Below are positions 25,653-33,253 of a DNA stretch of 43,173 nucleotides, one piece after another. Source of the stretch: Clostridiales bacterium (GTDB taxonomy: Bacteria > Bacillota > Clostridia > Christensenellales > CAG-138). The stretch is taken from contig SVGX01000007.1 in assembly GCA_015056105.1 (NCBI GenBank), positions 1-43,173 on the forward strand. The letters run 5' to 3'. The translations under genes and the position numbers were made by a program. How positions within the stretch are numbered: the stretch's first letter is position 1; each line of letters opens with the position of its first letter. The notes beneath the pieces are model-generated. The model worked only from the letters and a program-made list of their open reading frames with translations, was not told where the DNA came from and searched no databases.

Positions 25653-26303
25653 TTATTTATTTTCTGAAAAGGAACTTTTCAGCGCAGCAAAGGGTTGGTG
25701 TACGGCAGCGGGGGAATCGTCTTCGCTGCGGTAAAGCGGATTCAGCTTTATCCTGGACTCCCGCTTTAACTTTGCAAACAGTTTTGCGGTATTGCAAGCA
25801 TCCACAAGGGCATCGTGGGCGTGCATTTCGTAATCGATATCCGCCAGAATCAGCGCATCCGTAAGGCCGTATTGCTTTTTTGAATCTATCGCTGCGCCAA
25901 AAAGCTGCTGACAGTCGATCCATGTGTCGAGATATTGTTGCAGCATCGGTACAGCAATATTTTTGCATGCCGTCTCATTCTCAAGCTGCATTTTGTCGGC
26001 GGTGCTCCAGGAAACGAACACCGCATCGCGGGGCACCCACTGCATAAAGGCGGAAAGTGCCTGACGGACAGGCGGCGCAAAGCGGATATCATCATTGGTA
26101 ATGCCCGTCAGCGCTTCAATGTAGCGGTCAATGGTGCCATATTCCGGGGAAACATAGGTCTTGAACGTACTTACTGTTTCGCAGCAGTCATTGAGCAGCG
26201 CCGCACCGATCTGAATGATTTCTCCATACCAGGGATATGTTTTTCTGCATATCCCTTTGGGAATGATGCACATTTCAAGGTCAATGACCACGTAGCTGCC
26301 CAT
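25653..26303 (-). CDS. DEDDh-family 3'-5' exonuclease
   Basis: A 216-residue exonuclease of the DnaQ/RNase T (DEDDh) type, similar to stand-alone KapD-like proteins. Exo I is VVIDLEM (D8, E10), Exo II lies in the SWSTADKMQLE region, and Exo III is HAHDALVDA, with the catalytic His and Asp. It degrades DNA or RNA from the 3' end; the preferred substrate is unknown. GGAG lies seven bases before the ATG. It is the first gene of a two-gene minus-strand unit with the HAD hydrolase. I could not find a convincing promoter upstream. Confidence 0.8.
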   Translation of the reverse strand: MGSYVVIDLEMCIIPKGICRKTYPWYGEIIQIGAALLNDCCETVSTFKTYVSPEYGTIDRYIEALTGITNDDIRFAPPVRQALSAFMQWVPRDAVFVSWSTADKMQLENETACKNIAVPMLQQYLDTWIDCQQLFGAAIDSKKQYGLTDALILADIDYEMHAHDALVDACNTAKLFAKLKRESRIKLNPLYRSEDDSPAAVHQPFAALKSSFSENK

Positions 26304-26576
26304 ACATATTTCTCCTCAATTGAATTCCAGCAGTTTGCGGCCGCCGTGCTACTGTGTTTATTTTCTCATATTCTGTGAAAAAGTGAAAGGCTTTGCGGAA
26401 AAAATGCGGATCCGAGCACCGGAAAAGCAACCCGCCGAACAGCGGAAAAGAGGCAAGCAGTATAAGAAAATATGGTGCATGTCGCGCTTCAGCTTTTGCA
26501 GGAATTTCCGGCGGTGAGCCGTTTTAAAAAGAGTATCCTTGCGTTTGCGGCATAGCGGAATAAAATCACAAAGAAA

Positions 26577-26604
26577 AAAAGAGCCTTTCCAAAAAGGCTC
26601 TTTT
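26577..26604. terminator. Orphan bidirectional terminator
   Basis: A 12-bp perfect stem (26577-26588 with 26593-26604) with AAAAGAGCC and GGCTCTTTT arms. No gene ends nearby on either strand. Confidence 0.7.
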
Positions 26605-26730
26605 GCTGACTGAAAGAGTAAAGGGGAGGATGCCCCTAACGGAGGTGCTTCTTTCAAAAAAGTGCGCCAAAGAGGATTTTTCCAAATACTGCGGACAGAA
26701 GCTCTGCGGCAGGTCGATGTGCAAACACGC

Positions 26731-26760
26731 TTGGAAACATATCGATATCCATGTTATAAT
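26731..26760 (+). promoter_or_regulatory. Extended -10 promoter of the first aldo/keto reductase
   Basis: TTGGAA (26731-26736), 18-base spacer, TATAAT (26755-26760) with TG in the extended -10 position (26752-26753). Confidence 0.75.
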
Positions 26761-26828
26761 TTGAGCGAAGTTTCGGCAGGGAAACCGGCAGAAAGTTTGT
26801 ATCGATACTGAAGCAGCAAGGGGAGAAA

Positions 26829-27788
26829 ATGAAAAAGAAGTATTTGGGAAATACAGGGATTTCGGTGAGCGTTGTGGGCTTTGGTGTATTGCCGATCGGC
26901 CCTGCGCAGCTGGCACTTAGTGTGGAAGACGGTGCAGCGATCATCCGGTATGCATTGAAAAACGGCATCAATTTTATAGATACAGCACAGTATTACCGGG
27001 CTTACCCGTATATCGTGAAGGCGCTTGAAGATCATAAGCATGCTGACAGCGTTGTCATATGCTCAAAATCGCTGTGCGGTGATTTTGCGGGAATGATGGA
27101 AGCGATAGAGGAAGCGCGGATTACCCTTGGACGTGACGTGATCGACATTTTTCTTATGCACGAAGTGCGGTCCGGTCAGTTGGAAGAGCGCGTCGGTGCA
27201 TGGCGTGCTCTTCGGGAAGCGAAGGCGCATGGGCTCGTGCGGGCTATTGGCCTTTCCACCCATCATGTGGATATTACGGCAGCTGCTGCAGAGATGGAGG
27301 ACCTCGACGTGGTCTTCCCGCTTATCAATTATGCGGGGCTGGGGATACGCAGCGGAAACCGCTTTGCTTCGCCGGAAGAGATGATGGCAGCCATTGAAAA
27401 ATGCAGCAATGCCGGGAAGGGGGTTTTTTCAATGAAAGCCTTCGGAGGAGGCAATCTGACAGGCCATTACAGACAGGCGCTCGATTATGTTTTTTCAAAA
27501 CCACAGATCGATTCCGTTATGATCGGCTTCGGAAAAACCGAAGAGATCGACGATATCATTACCTATCTCAATGGCACTATGGCATCGGACTACGCTCCGG
27601 ATATTTCAAAAAAGAAGATATACATCAATCAGGAAGATTGCGAGGGCTGCGGCGCCTGCAAGGCGACCTGCCCAAACGGCGCGATCTTTTACAACCGAAA
27701 CGGCCTCGCAGAAGTAGACCACAAAGTTTGCCTTACCTGCGGCTACTGCACGCCGGTCTGTCCCGTCAGAGCGATCATCATGTATTGA
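26829..27788 (+). CDS. Aldo/keto reductase with C-terminal 2[4Fe-4S] ferredoxin domain
   Basis: A 319-residue fusion. Residues 1-250 form the aldo/keto reductase barrel, starting KKYLGNTGISVSVVGFG; the catalytic set can be assigned to D (FIDTAQYY), Y in the same segment, K (VICSKS) and H (LMHEV). Residues about 263-319 carry two [4Fe-4S] motifs, CEGCGACKATCP and CLTCGYCTPVCP, as in bacterial ferredoxins. Such fusions are common in anaerobes and may couple carbonyl reduction to ferredoxin rather than, or as well as, NADPH; substrate unknown. AAGGGGAG lies close before the ATG. It is monocistronic, with its own promoter and no obvious terminator. A second, more divergent family member lies 5 kb downstream. 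Confidence 0.85.
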   Translation: MKKKYLGNTGISVSVVGFGVLPIGPAQLALSVEDGAAIIRYALKNGINFIDTAQYYRAYPYIVKALEDHKHADSVVICSKSLCGDFAGMMEAIEEARITLGRDVIDIFLMHEVRSGQLEERVGAWRALREAKAHGLVRAIGLSTHHVDITAAAAEMEDLDVVFPLINYAGLGIRSGNRFASPEEMMAAIEKCSNAGKGVFSMKAFGGGNLTGHYRQALDYVFSKPQIDSVMIGFGKTEEIDDIITYLNGTMASDYAPDISKKKIYINQEDCEGCGACKATCPNGAIFYNRNGLAEVDHKVCLTCGYCTPVCPVRAIIMY

Positions 27789-27958
27789 TGGGATAACAGA
27801 ATTTTGACAGATAATTTGACGGATGATATGTGTGCCTGCTTTGGGGATTCGTTTTGTAAGTAAGAATATCCATGGCATTCAAGAGGTCAGCGGTTCATAT
27901 TCTTCTCTGGAGAATGTTCTTTGGTGAGATGTTGGAAATTTATATTTCTGAATGGAAG

Positions 27959-27988
27959 AAGATCCCGATATTGGAGCCGGGATCTTCG
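27959..27988 (-). terminator. Hairpin after the EamA-family gene
   Basis: A perfect 10-bp stem (27959-27968 with 27979-27988, ten-base loop) about 50 bases past the EamA stop. Only a weak T-rich stretch follows on the minus strand. Confidence 0.5.
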
Positions 27989-28038
27989 CAGTTGAGAAGT
28001 TACATGCAGCGCTACGGGGGCATTTCGTGATTTGGCTC

Positions 28039-28455
28039 TTAAAGCACCATCACAAGCGTTCCGGCGCCGATCAGCAGGCAGCCGATCAGGGATTTTGCGG
28101 TGAACTGTTCATGAAGAAATACAAAAGCGAGTACCAGTGTGATCACAACGCTTAGCTTATCGATAGGAACAACTTTGGAGACGGTACCCATCTGCAGCGC
28201 CTTGTAATAGCACAGCCAGGAAAGACCGGTGGCAAGGCCGGAAAGGATCAGAAACAGCCAGCTTTTTCTCGAGATATCTGCAATGCCGCTTTGGGTATTT
28301 GTTACGAAAACCATGACCCATGCCATAACAACGACAACCATGGTACGGATGGCTGTTGCAAGATTGGAATTCACGCCTTCAATGCCAACTTTTGCGAGGA
28401 TGGATGTAAGGGCAGCGAAAACAGCGGAAAGCAATGCATAAACAAGCCACATCAT
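28039..28455 (-). CDS. Small EamA-domain (DMT superfamily) transporter
   Basis: A 138-residue protein with four to five predicted membrane segments, a single EamA domain (MWLVYALLSAVFAALTSILAKVG ... YKALQMGTVSKVVPIDKLSVV), half the size of ten-segment EamA exporters, so it probably works as a dimer. Family members export metabolites or take up small solutes; the substrate is unknown. GGAGGAG lies about six bases before the first of two adjacent ATG codons. It has its own extended -10 promoter, divergent from the methyltransferase gene, and a hairpin after its stop. Confidence 0.82.
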   Translation of the reverse strand: MMWLVYALLSAVFAALTSILAKVGIEGVNSNLATAIRTMVVVVMAWVMVFVTNTQSGIADISRKSWLFLILSGLATGLSWLCYYKALQMGTVSKVVPIDKLSVVITLVLAFVFLHEQFTAKSLIGCLLIGAGTLVMVL

Positions 28456-28498
28456 AGTATGCTCCTCCTGCGGATAACCTTTGTTTATCGATTAAAGT

Positions 28499-28507
28499 AT
28501 TATAACA
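28499..28507 (-). promoter_or_regulatory. Extended -10 promoter of the EamA-family gene
   Basis: Minus strand TGT-TATAAT (28507-28499). No good -35 box is seen, as is common with extended -10 promoters. Confidence 0.6.
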
Positions 28508-28561
28508 TGATGTTCCCGTTTTATCCACCTGTAACCATTTCTGCGGTTTGTTGGGCAGAAA

Positions 28562-28590
28562 TTGACTTTGCATGGCGTCTTTGCTATGCT
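28562..28590 (+). promoter_or_regulatory. Sigma-A promoter of the methyltransferase-acetyltransferase unit
   Basis: TTGACT (28562-28567), 17-base spacer, TATGCT (28585-28590), about 30 bases before the methyltransferase start. Confidence 0.7.
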
Positions 28591-28621
28591 TTAGGGAAAT
28601 ACAGGGAAGGATCGCATCCGT

Positions 28622-29416
28622 ATGGATTATCAGGATATCAATGCAAAAACGATAGACAGTTGGGTAAAGAAAGGCTGGCGATGGGGACAGCCTATTTCCC
28701 ATGAAGAATACATACGTGCCAAAGGCGGTGAATGGGAACTGTACCTGACGCCAACCAAACCTGTGCCCCGCAGCTGGTTTGGCGAAATAAAGAGCAAAAA
28801 AGTGTTGGGCCTTGCAAGCGGCGGAGGAGAGCAGATGCCCATCCTTTGCGCCGCAGGCGCAGTGTGTACGGTACTCGATTATTCCGAAGCGCAGTGCGAA
28901 ACGGAGCGCGCTTTTGCTGTGCGGGAAGGCTACCGCATAGAAGTGCTGCGCCGTGACATGACAAAGCCACTGCCTTTTGCGGATGAAAGCTTTGATATCA
29001 TCGTGCATCCGGTCTCCAATTGCTATGTGGAGGATGTTCTTGCCGTTTTCAGAGAATGTTACCGCATTCTGAAAAAGGGCGGCCTTCTTCTTTCGGGGCT
29101 AGACAACGGCATCAATTACATTTTTGATGATGCAGGAGAAAGGCTTGTCAATAAGCTGCCCTACAATCCGCTGCAGGATCCAACCCTTTATGAAGAAGGA
29201 ATCCGCACCAATTCAGGTATCCAGTTCTCCCATACCTTTGAAGAGCAGATCGGCGGTCAGCTGAAGGCAGGTTTCAGCATTACCGATGTTTATGAGGACA
29301 CCAACGGCGAAGGCCGGCTGCATGAATTCAACGTGCCCACATTCTGGGCAACAAGGGCTGTGAAACAGCGAAAAGATGAAGAAAGCCGCGTAAATGAAGA
29401 AAGCCGAGCGGAATAA
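28622..29416 (+). CDS. Class I SAM-dependent methyltransferase
   Basis: A 264-residue methyltransferase of the Methyltransf_11 type. Motif I is VLGLASGGGEQ (about 62-72), followed by the acidic end of strand 2 (VLDYSE), motif III-like RRDMTKPLPFADESFDIIVHP and the post-motif YRILKKGGLLLSG. An N-terminal extension (about 1-55, WVKKGWRWGQPISHEEY) is typical of a Firmicutes subgroup with unknown substrate. GGAAGGA ends ten bases before the ATG. The last codons overlap or abut the next gene, an acetyltransferase, so both are in one unit. Confidence 0.82.
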   Translation: MDYQDINAKTIDSWVKKGWRWGQPISHEEYIRAKGGEWELYLTPTKPVPRSWFGEIKSKKVLGLASGGGEQMPILCAAGAVCTVLDYSEAQCETERAFAVREGYRIEVLRRDMTKPLPFADESFDIIVHPVSNCYVEDVLAVFRECYRILKKGGLLLSGLDNGINYIFDDAGERLVNKLPYNPLQDPTLYEEGIRTNSGIQFSHTFEEQIGGQLKAGFSITDVYEDTNGEGRLHEFNVPTFWATRAVKQRKDEESRVNEESRAE

Positions 29417-29417
29417 C

Positions 29418-29867
29418 ATGCTTATTAAACAATACATAAAAGAACGCATCCCGGATGTGCTGCAATTTGAACGGGATCTGCGGGTCGAAGAAGACCGATG
29501 GCATTGGCCTGTCGATGAGAAGTATATAGCTGATGTAACGACGAGCTTTGATGAGCCTTCTTTCGCAAATTCCCTATCGCTTCTTGCTTATATCGATGGC
29601 AAGGTAGTGGGCAGAATTGACTCTGCCAAAATTTGCAGCCATTTTGACGGCTCCACCAAAGCCTATCTGGATTGGATCTGCGTTATCAAAAGTTACCGCC
29701 ACAGGGGTGTTGCGCAAGCCCTGATGCAAGCTTTGTGCGAGAAATTGAAAGAACAGGGGGTGGATACGCTGATCGCCCTTATCGCTTCCAACGAGGATGC
29801 GCAGCGGTTCTACCGAAACCTCCCAAACGCCGAAATCAAGGACGAGGGGATTTGGATCGATTTATAG
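29418..29867 (+). CDS. GNAT-family N-acetyltransferase
   Basis: A 149-residue GNAT enzyme that transfers an acetyl group from acetyl-CoA to an amine. The CoA-binding motif A is YRHRGVAQALMQAL, following the DWICVIKSY strand; the C-terminal NEDAQRFYRNL is the usual motif B. The substrate is unknown. The start is placed at 29418, one base after the methyltransferase stop; an in-frame ATG at 29394, inside the end of the upstream gene, is an alternative, and neither has a strong ribosome binding site. No intrinsic terminator is seen downstream. Confidence 0.78.
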   Translation: MLIKQYIKERIPDVLQFERDLRVEEDRWHWPVDEKYIADVTTSFDEPSFANSLSLLAYIDGKVVGRIDSAKICSHFDGSTKAYLDWICVIKSYRHRGVAQALMQALCEKLKEQGVDTLIALIASNEDAQRFYRNLPNAEIKDEGIWIDL

Positions 29868-30118
29868 CGGGGAATTACTTCTTTTATTTCGGTTCATGCC
29901 ACGGTGACAATATGAATGCCGCAGCAGATATTTCTTCTGTACTGCATGTAAAGGATATGCCGGCTTCACGTTTGTAAAGTTTCGATTTCTGATGATCGCC
30001 CGGCATATCGCGCTGCGATTTCTTCTGATTATCGCCGCGATCTTTCGATAACTCATCCCTTATTTGCAATACTGCCGTATACAAAACGTTCTTCTATACT
30101 GAGATGTTTACAGTTCAT
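29862..30118 (-). pseudogene. Relic of an IS30-family transposase (N-terminal part)
   Basis: About 85 codons of the N-terminal helix-turn-helix part of an IS30-family transposase survive. From the ATG at 30118 the reading is NCKHLSIEERFVYGSIANKG, which stops at TGA; one base is missing after codon 20. The next frame, from 30056, continues MSYRKIAAIIRRNRSAICRA and then AVQKKYLLRHSYCHRGM, matching the S-Y-R-x-I-A HTH and the A-Q-K-x-Y ... CHRGM region of Firmicutes IS30 transposases. The catalytic DDE domain is missing entirely. Two lesions (frameshift and truncation) show decay. I did not find terminal inverted repeats. It lies in a 487-base gap between the acetyltransferase and polymerase genes. 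Confidence 0.7.
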
Positions 30119-30224
30119 ACAAATCTTCTCCCGCAGTGTGGTGTGTGAAAACTTCATTCTGCCGGAGCTTTGTATGAATTTTTTTCTCTGCACTTGAGCG
30201 TATTATTTATCAAAGCTTGTACAT

Positions 30225-30244
30225 ACCGCCGGTTAACCGGTGGT
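30225..30244. repeat. Imperfect palindrome upstream of the SOS promoter
   Basis: ACCGCCGG-TTAA-CCGGTGGT with one mismatch in eight, followed on plus by TTTTAGTTT. It could be a weak terminator or a remnant end of the IS30 element; it starts 43 bases before the polymerase promoter. Confidence 0.4.
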
Positions 30245-30267
30245 TTTAGTTTGGTACATGTTTCCGG

Positions 30268-30296
30268 TTGACGAAAAAGAACAAATGTTCTATACT
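30268..30296 (+). promoter_or_regulatory. SOS (LexA)-controlled promoter of the Y-family polymerase unit
   Basis: TTGACG (30268-30273), 17-base spacer, TATACT (30291-30296). The spacer ends with GAACAAATGTTC (30279-30290), a perfect GAAC-N4-GTTC Firmicutes LexA box that abuts the -10 box, so LexA binding would block RNA polymerase. Confidence 0.85.
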
Positions 30297-30354
30297 TGAA
30301 AAGAAAAACAAATTGTCTTTCCACGCACTGCGATAAAACCATGAAGAGTTTGGG

Positions 30355-31671
30355 GTGATAAGGGTGACTGAAGGTGAGCGCACATATTTTTGTATTGATA
30401 TGAAGACGTTTTATGCATCGGTAGAGTGTGCGGAGCGGCATCTTGACCCCTTTGAAACAAATCTTGTCGTGGCGGATACAAGTCACGGCGAAAATGCGCT
30501 CTGCCTTGCCATAAGCCCAAAACTGAAAGCCATGGGAATCCAAAACCGGTGCCGCCTGAACGATATCCCGCGCAATGTGGAATACATCGCGGCGCCGCCG
30601 CGGATGCGGTTCTATATCGATTATGCGGCGGATATCTATGCGCTTTACCTTAACTGGTTTGATGCCTCCGATATCCACGTATATTCCATAGATGAATCCT
30701 TTATCGATGCAACGGGATACCTTGCCGCCTACAGGATGGATGGCTGTACCCTTGCCCAAAAGCTGATGGGGGAGATCGCAAAGAAACTGCATATTCCTTC
30801 CACCGCGGGGGTAGGCACAAATTTATACCTTGCGAAGATCGCTCTTGATATTACCGCGAAAAGAACAAAAGAGCACATCGGCTATTTAAACGAAGAACTG
30901 TACCGGGAGACATTGTGGGATCATAGGCCTATTACGGATTTTTGGCAGATCGCCGGCGGAACGGCCCGTCGGCTCGCGCACTACGGTATCTACACCATGC
31001 GGGATGTGGCTGCCTGCCCGGAGGAAACGCTTTATAAAGCCTTCGGCGTCAATGCGGAGCTTCTGATCGACCATGCATGGGGGCGGGAAAGCTGCAGGAT
31101 ATCTGATATTAAAAACTATAAAACGAAAAGCAAATCCGTTTCTTTTTCCCAAATCCTGCCGCAGGACTATACCTTTGAAAAAGCCAGGCTTGTGATAGCG
31201 GAAATGGCATGCCACGGGGCGCAGGAACTGATGCGCCGACATGCTGTGGCGAAAAATGTATGGGTTGGTGTTGGCTATTCCCGGGAACTGCATGGATCCA
31301 CGGCTGCCGCAAAGCGGCTTCCGTATGCTACGGCACTGCCTTCCAACATACGCCCAGCGGTGCTTTCCGCCTATGAAGCGGCGGCCCTGCGGGATGTTCC
31401 CATCCGGCGGCTTGCCGTCAGCCTCGGCGATTTGTGCGATGAAAACCGTGAGGGTTACGATCTTTTCAGCGACCTTAACGCCATGCAGCGGGAAAAGTCA
31501 CGGGAGCAGACGGTGCTGGAGCTTACCCAAAAATACGGAAAAAATGCGGTGCTGCGAGGAACGAACTATATGGAAGGCGCAACACAGCGGGAACGAAACA
31601 AAATGATAGGAGGGCACAGAGCGGGCTATGATGACACGCGTGCAGAGAGCGAAACAGTTCATGCCTTTTGA
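30355..31671 (+). CDS. Y-family DNA polymerase (UvrX/DinB-like, translesion)
   Basis: A 438-residue Y-family polymerase of the UvrX/UmuC-like group found next to yolD in Firmicutes. It copies damaged DNA with low fidelity. The palm residues are D15 (FCIDMKTFYASVE) and D113-E114 (YSIDESFIDATG); a fingers/thumb part follows, then the little-finger domain after about residue 240. The GTG at 30355 or the in-frame GTG at 30364 may be the start; the sequence GGGGTGAT before the second resembles a ribosome binding site. A LexA box within the promoter shows SOS control. The gene overlaps the start of the YolD-like gene by 44 bases. Confidence 0.88.
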   Translation: MIRVTEGERTYFCIDMKTFYASVECAERHLDPFETNLVVADTSHGENALCLAISPKLKAMGIQNRCRLNDIPRNVEYIAAPPRMRFYIDYAADIYALYLNWFDASDIHVYSIDESFIDATGYLAAYRMDGCTLAQKLMGEIAKKLHIPSTAGVGTNLYLAKIALDITAKRTKEHIGYLNEELYRETLWDHRPITDFWQIAGGTARRLAHYGIYTMRDVAACPEETLYKAFGVNAELLIDHAWGRESCRISDIKNYKTKSKSVSFSQILPQDYTFEKARLVIAEMACHGAQELMRRHAVAKNVWVGVGYSRELHGSTAAAKRLPYATALPSNIRPAVLSAYEAAALRDVPIRRLAVSLGDLCDENREGYDLFSDLNAMQREKSREQTVLELTQKYGKNAVLRGTNYMEGATQRERNKMIGGHRAGYDDTRAESETVHAF

Positions 31672-31948
31672 TGCTATGAAGGGTCTGCAGGAAGCGCTGC
31701 GGGACAGGGAGGAGCGCCATGCCCGGGTGGAGCGGCATGAGATACCGGAAGAGCAGCAACGGGAGAACGAAGCGGTCATCCGCAGACTGAAAAAAGGAAG
31801 CATTGTTTCCGTGGATTATTATTGCCGCTTTCACGATGTGACGCACAAAGGCGCGGTTACAGCTTTTAGTATTCCCGGCCGTTTTTTAAAGCTTGGGAAT
31901 GAAACGGTCTTTTTCGATGATATTTATCAAATTCGGCTGATCGGCTGA
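31628..31948 (+). CDS. YolD-like protein
   Basis: A 106-residue YolD-like protein (PF08863), the usual partner of UvrX-type polymerases and thought to act like UmuD in their control. The hallmark RAKQFMPFDAMKGL (about 7-20) is followed by an acidic-basic helix and a C-terminal beta part (GAVTAFSIPGRFLKL). It overlaps the polymerase gene in another frame and begins with two ATGs at 31628 and 31631; AGGAGG lies about 14 bases upstream, rather far, so translational coupling is likely. No terminator follows before the next promoter. Confidence 0.85.
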   Translation: MMTRVQRAKQFMPFDAMKGLQEALRDREERHARVERHEIPEEQQRENEAVIRRLKKGSIVSVDYYCRFHDVTHKGAVTAFSIPGRFLKLGNETVFFDDIYQIRLIG

Positions 31949-31972
31949 AACAATTCCGGCGGAAAATCACGC

Positions 31973-32001
31973 TTGACTTGCGATATGCTTTAGGGTATAC
32001 A
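31973..32001 (+). promoter_or_regulatory. Sigma-A promoter of the second aldo/keto reductase
   Basis: TTGACT (31973-31978), 17-base spacer, TATACA (31996-32001), 40 bases before the start codon. Confidence 0.75.
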
Positions 32002-32040
32002 GTTTATGAAACATGGCTTTTACAGCGGGAGGAATCTTAT

Positions 32041-33192
32041 ATGCGTTACAGGAAACTTGGCAACACGGGCCTTGAAGTCAGCGAAATCAGCCTTGGCTGC
32101 GAATACGTCTGGTTTTCCCCGGAAGAAGAGGTAAAGGCTGTTGTGGATACGGCGCTTGCTGCGGGTATCAACTATATCGATATTTTTGTGGGAACGGCAT
32201 CCACAAGGGAAAATTTCGGCAAAGCGCTGCGCGGCAGGCGAGACAAGGTATATCTTGCGGCGCATCTCGGCGCGGCAGACCGGGACGGTCAGTATGTGCG
32301 CACCCGGGATGAAGCGGTCTGCAAAACTTTTATCCGCGAATTCTATGAAAAGCTTGAGACGGATTATGTGGATGTGCTGTTCCTGCATAACTGCGATGAT
32401 ATGCAGGACTTTGAAAACATCATGAACGGCTGGATGTATGCCTACGCAAAAGAGCTGAAGGATGCGGGAAAAGCAAGGCTGATCGGCTTTTCGAGCCACA
32501 ACACGAAGGTCGCCATGGAAGCGGTGAAAACGGGAAAGGTCGATGTGCTCATGTTCCCGGTAAATCCGCTTTTCAATATGCTGCCGCAGGATACGGCGGA
32601 CGCCCGCATGCGCGGGCTTACCCTTGCACAGCTGACGCAGGAGGAAAAGGATGCGTACCCGGATAAACAGCAGCTGTACTCCCTCTGCAAAGAGAGAGGA
32701 GTCGGTCTCATCGCCATGAAGCCTTTTGCGGGCGGCAATATCCTCAAAGCCCATGAAGAGGGAAGACTCAAGGGCATATTGGAGTTGACGCCGGTGCAGG
32801 CCATCAGCTATGTGCTTTCCTTCCCGGAGGTAGCGTGTCCCGTTCCCGGCTTTGGCAATGTGAAGGAACTCAATGAAGGCCTTGCGTACTTTACCGCAAC
32901 GGAAGAAGAAAAGGATTTCAGCAGCATCCGTGAAAGCCTGCTTGGTAAATTCAGCGGGCAGTGCATGTACTGCAACCATTGCCAGCCCTGCCCGGTCAAG
33001 ATCGATATCGCGGAAGTGACAAAGCTTGCGGATATGGCGGAAACGGGAATGACGGAAGAGCTGAAGGTGCGCTATGCTGCGCTGCCGGTCAATGCATCCG
33101 CTTGTCTCGGGTGCGGCGCATGCACAAAGCGCTGCCCCTTCGATATCGATGCGGCAGCAAACATGGCGAGGGCCAGGAAGTTGTTCCGGTAA
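32041..33192 (+). CDS. Divergent aldo/keto reductase-fold protein with C-terminal iron-sulfur domain
   Basis: A 383-residue protein: an aldo/keto reductase barrel (about 1-280, beginning MRYRKLGNTGLEVSEISLG) and a C-terminal helical domain with two cysteine motifs, CMYCNHCQPCP and CLGCGACTKRCPF, for [4Fe-4S] clusters. Only part of the catalytic tetrad is present. D is kept in YIDIFVGTAS and H in VLFLHNCDD, but the Tyr expected after D-T-A is missing and the Lys is replaced by His (YLAAHLG). The protein may therefore catalyse another reaction or rely on the iron-sulfur clusters. GGGAGGA precedes the ATG by seven to eight bases; a longer upstream frame runs into the promoter. It is monocistronic and ends at a bidirectional terminator. 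Confidence 0.82.
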   Translation: MRYRKLGNTGLEVSEISLGCEYVWFSPEEEVKAVVDTALAAGINYIDIFVGTASTRENFGKALRGRRDKVYLAAHLGAADRDGQYVRTRDEAVCKTFIREFYEKLETDYVDVLFLHNCDDMQDFENIMNGWMYAYAKELKDAGKARLIGFSSHNTKVAMEAVKTGKVDVLMFPVNPLFNMLPQDTADARMRGLTLAQLTQEEKDAYPDKQQLYSLCKERGVGLIAMKPFAGGNILKAHEEGRLKGILELTPVQAISYVLSFPEVACPVPGFGNVKELNEGLAYFTATEEEKDFSSIRESLLGKFSGQCMYCNHCQPCPVKIDIAEVTKLADMAETGMTEELKVRYAALPVNASACLGCGACTKRCPFDIDAAANMARARKLFR

Positions 33193-33206
33193 AAACAAAA
33201 ACATAC

Positions 33207-33237
33207 AAAAGCGGAGTGGAATCCCACTCCGCTTTTT
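33207..33237. terminator. Bidirectional terminator between the reductase and the Na/Pi cotransporter gene
   Basis: A perfect 13-bp stem (33207-33219 with 33224-33236, loop AATC), T-run on plus and TTTTG...GTTTTTG on minus, between convergent genes. Confidence 0.85.
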
Positions 33238-33253
33238 GCTGGATGCGCTTTTG

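Larger units (their letters stand above)
26304..26828. other. Gene-free 525-base gap with one orphan terminator
   Basis: The gap separates the minus-strand exonuclease gene from the plus-strand aldo/keto reductase. I see no convincing coding frame: the short frames present have no ribosome binding site or family resemblance. It contains a terminator-like hairpin (26577-26604) not attached to any visible gene, and the promoter of the reductase (26731-26760). A small RNA ending at the hairpin is possible but unproven. Confidence 0.5.

Noticed and set aside
26320-26657. Short frames on both strands of the gap before the first reductase
   Set aside because: No ribosome binding sites, odd composition and no recognisable family.
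27932-28033. A 33-codon frame on plus between the reductase and the EamA gene
   Set aside because: No convincing ribosome binding site, and it runs through the hairpin after the EamA gene.
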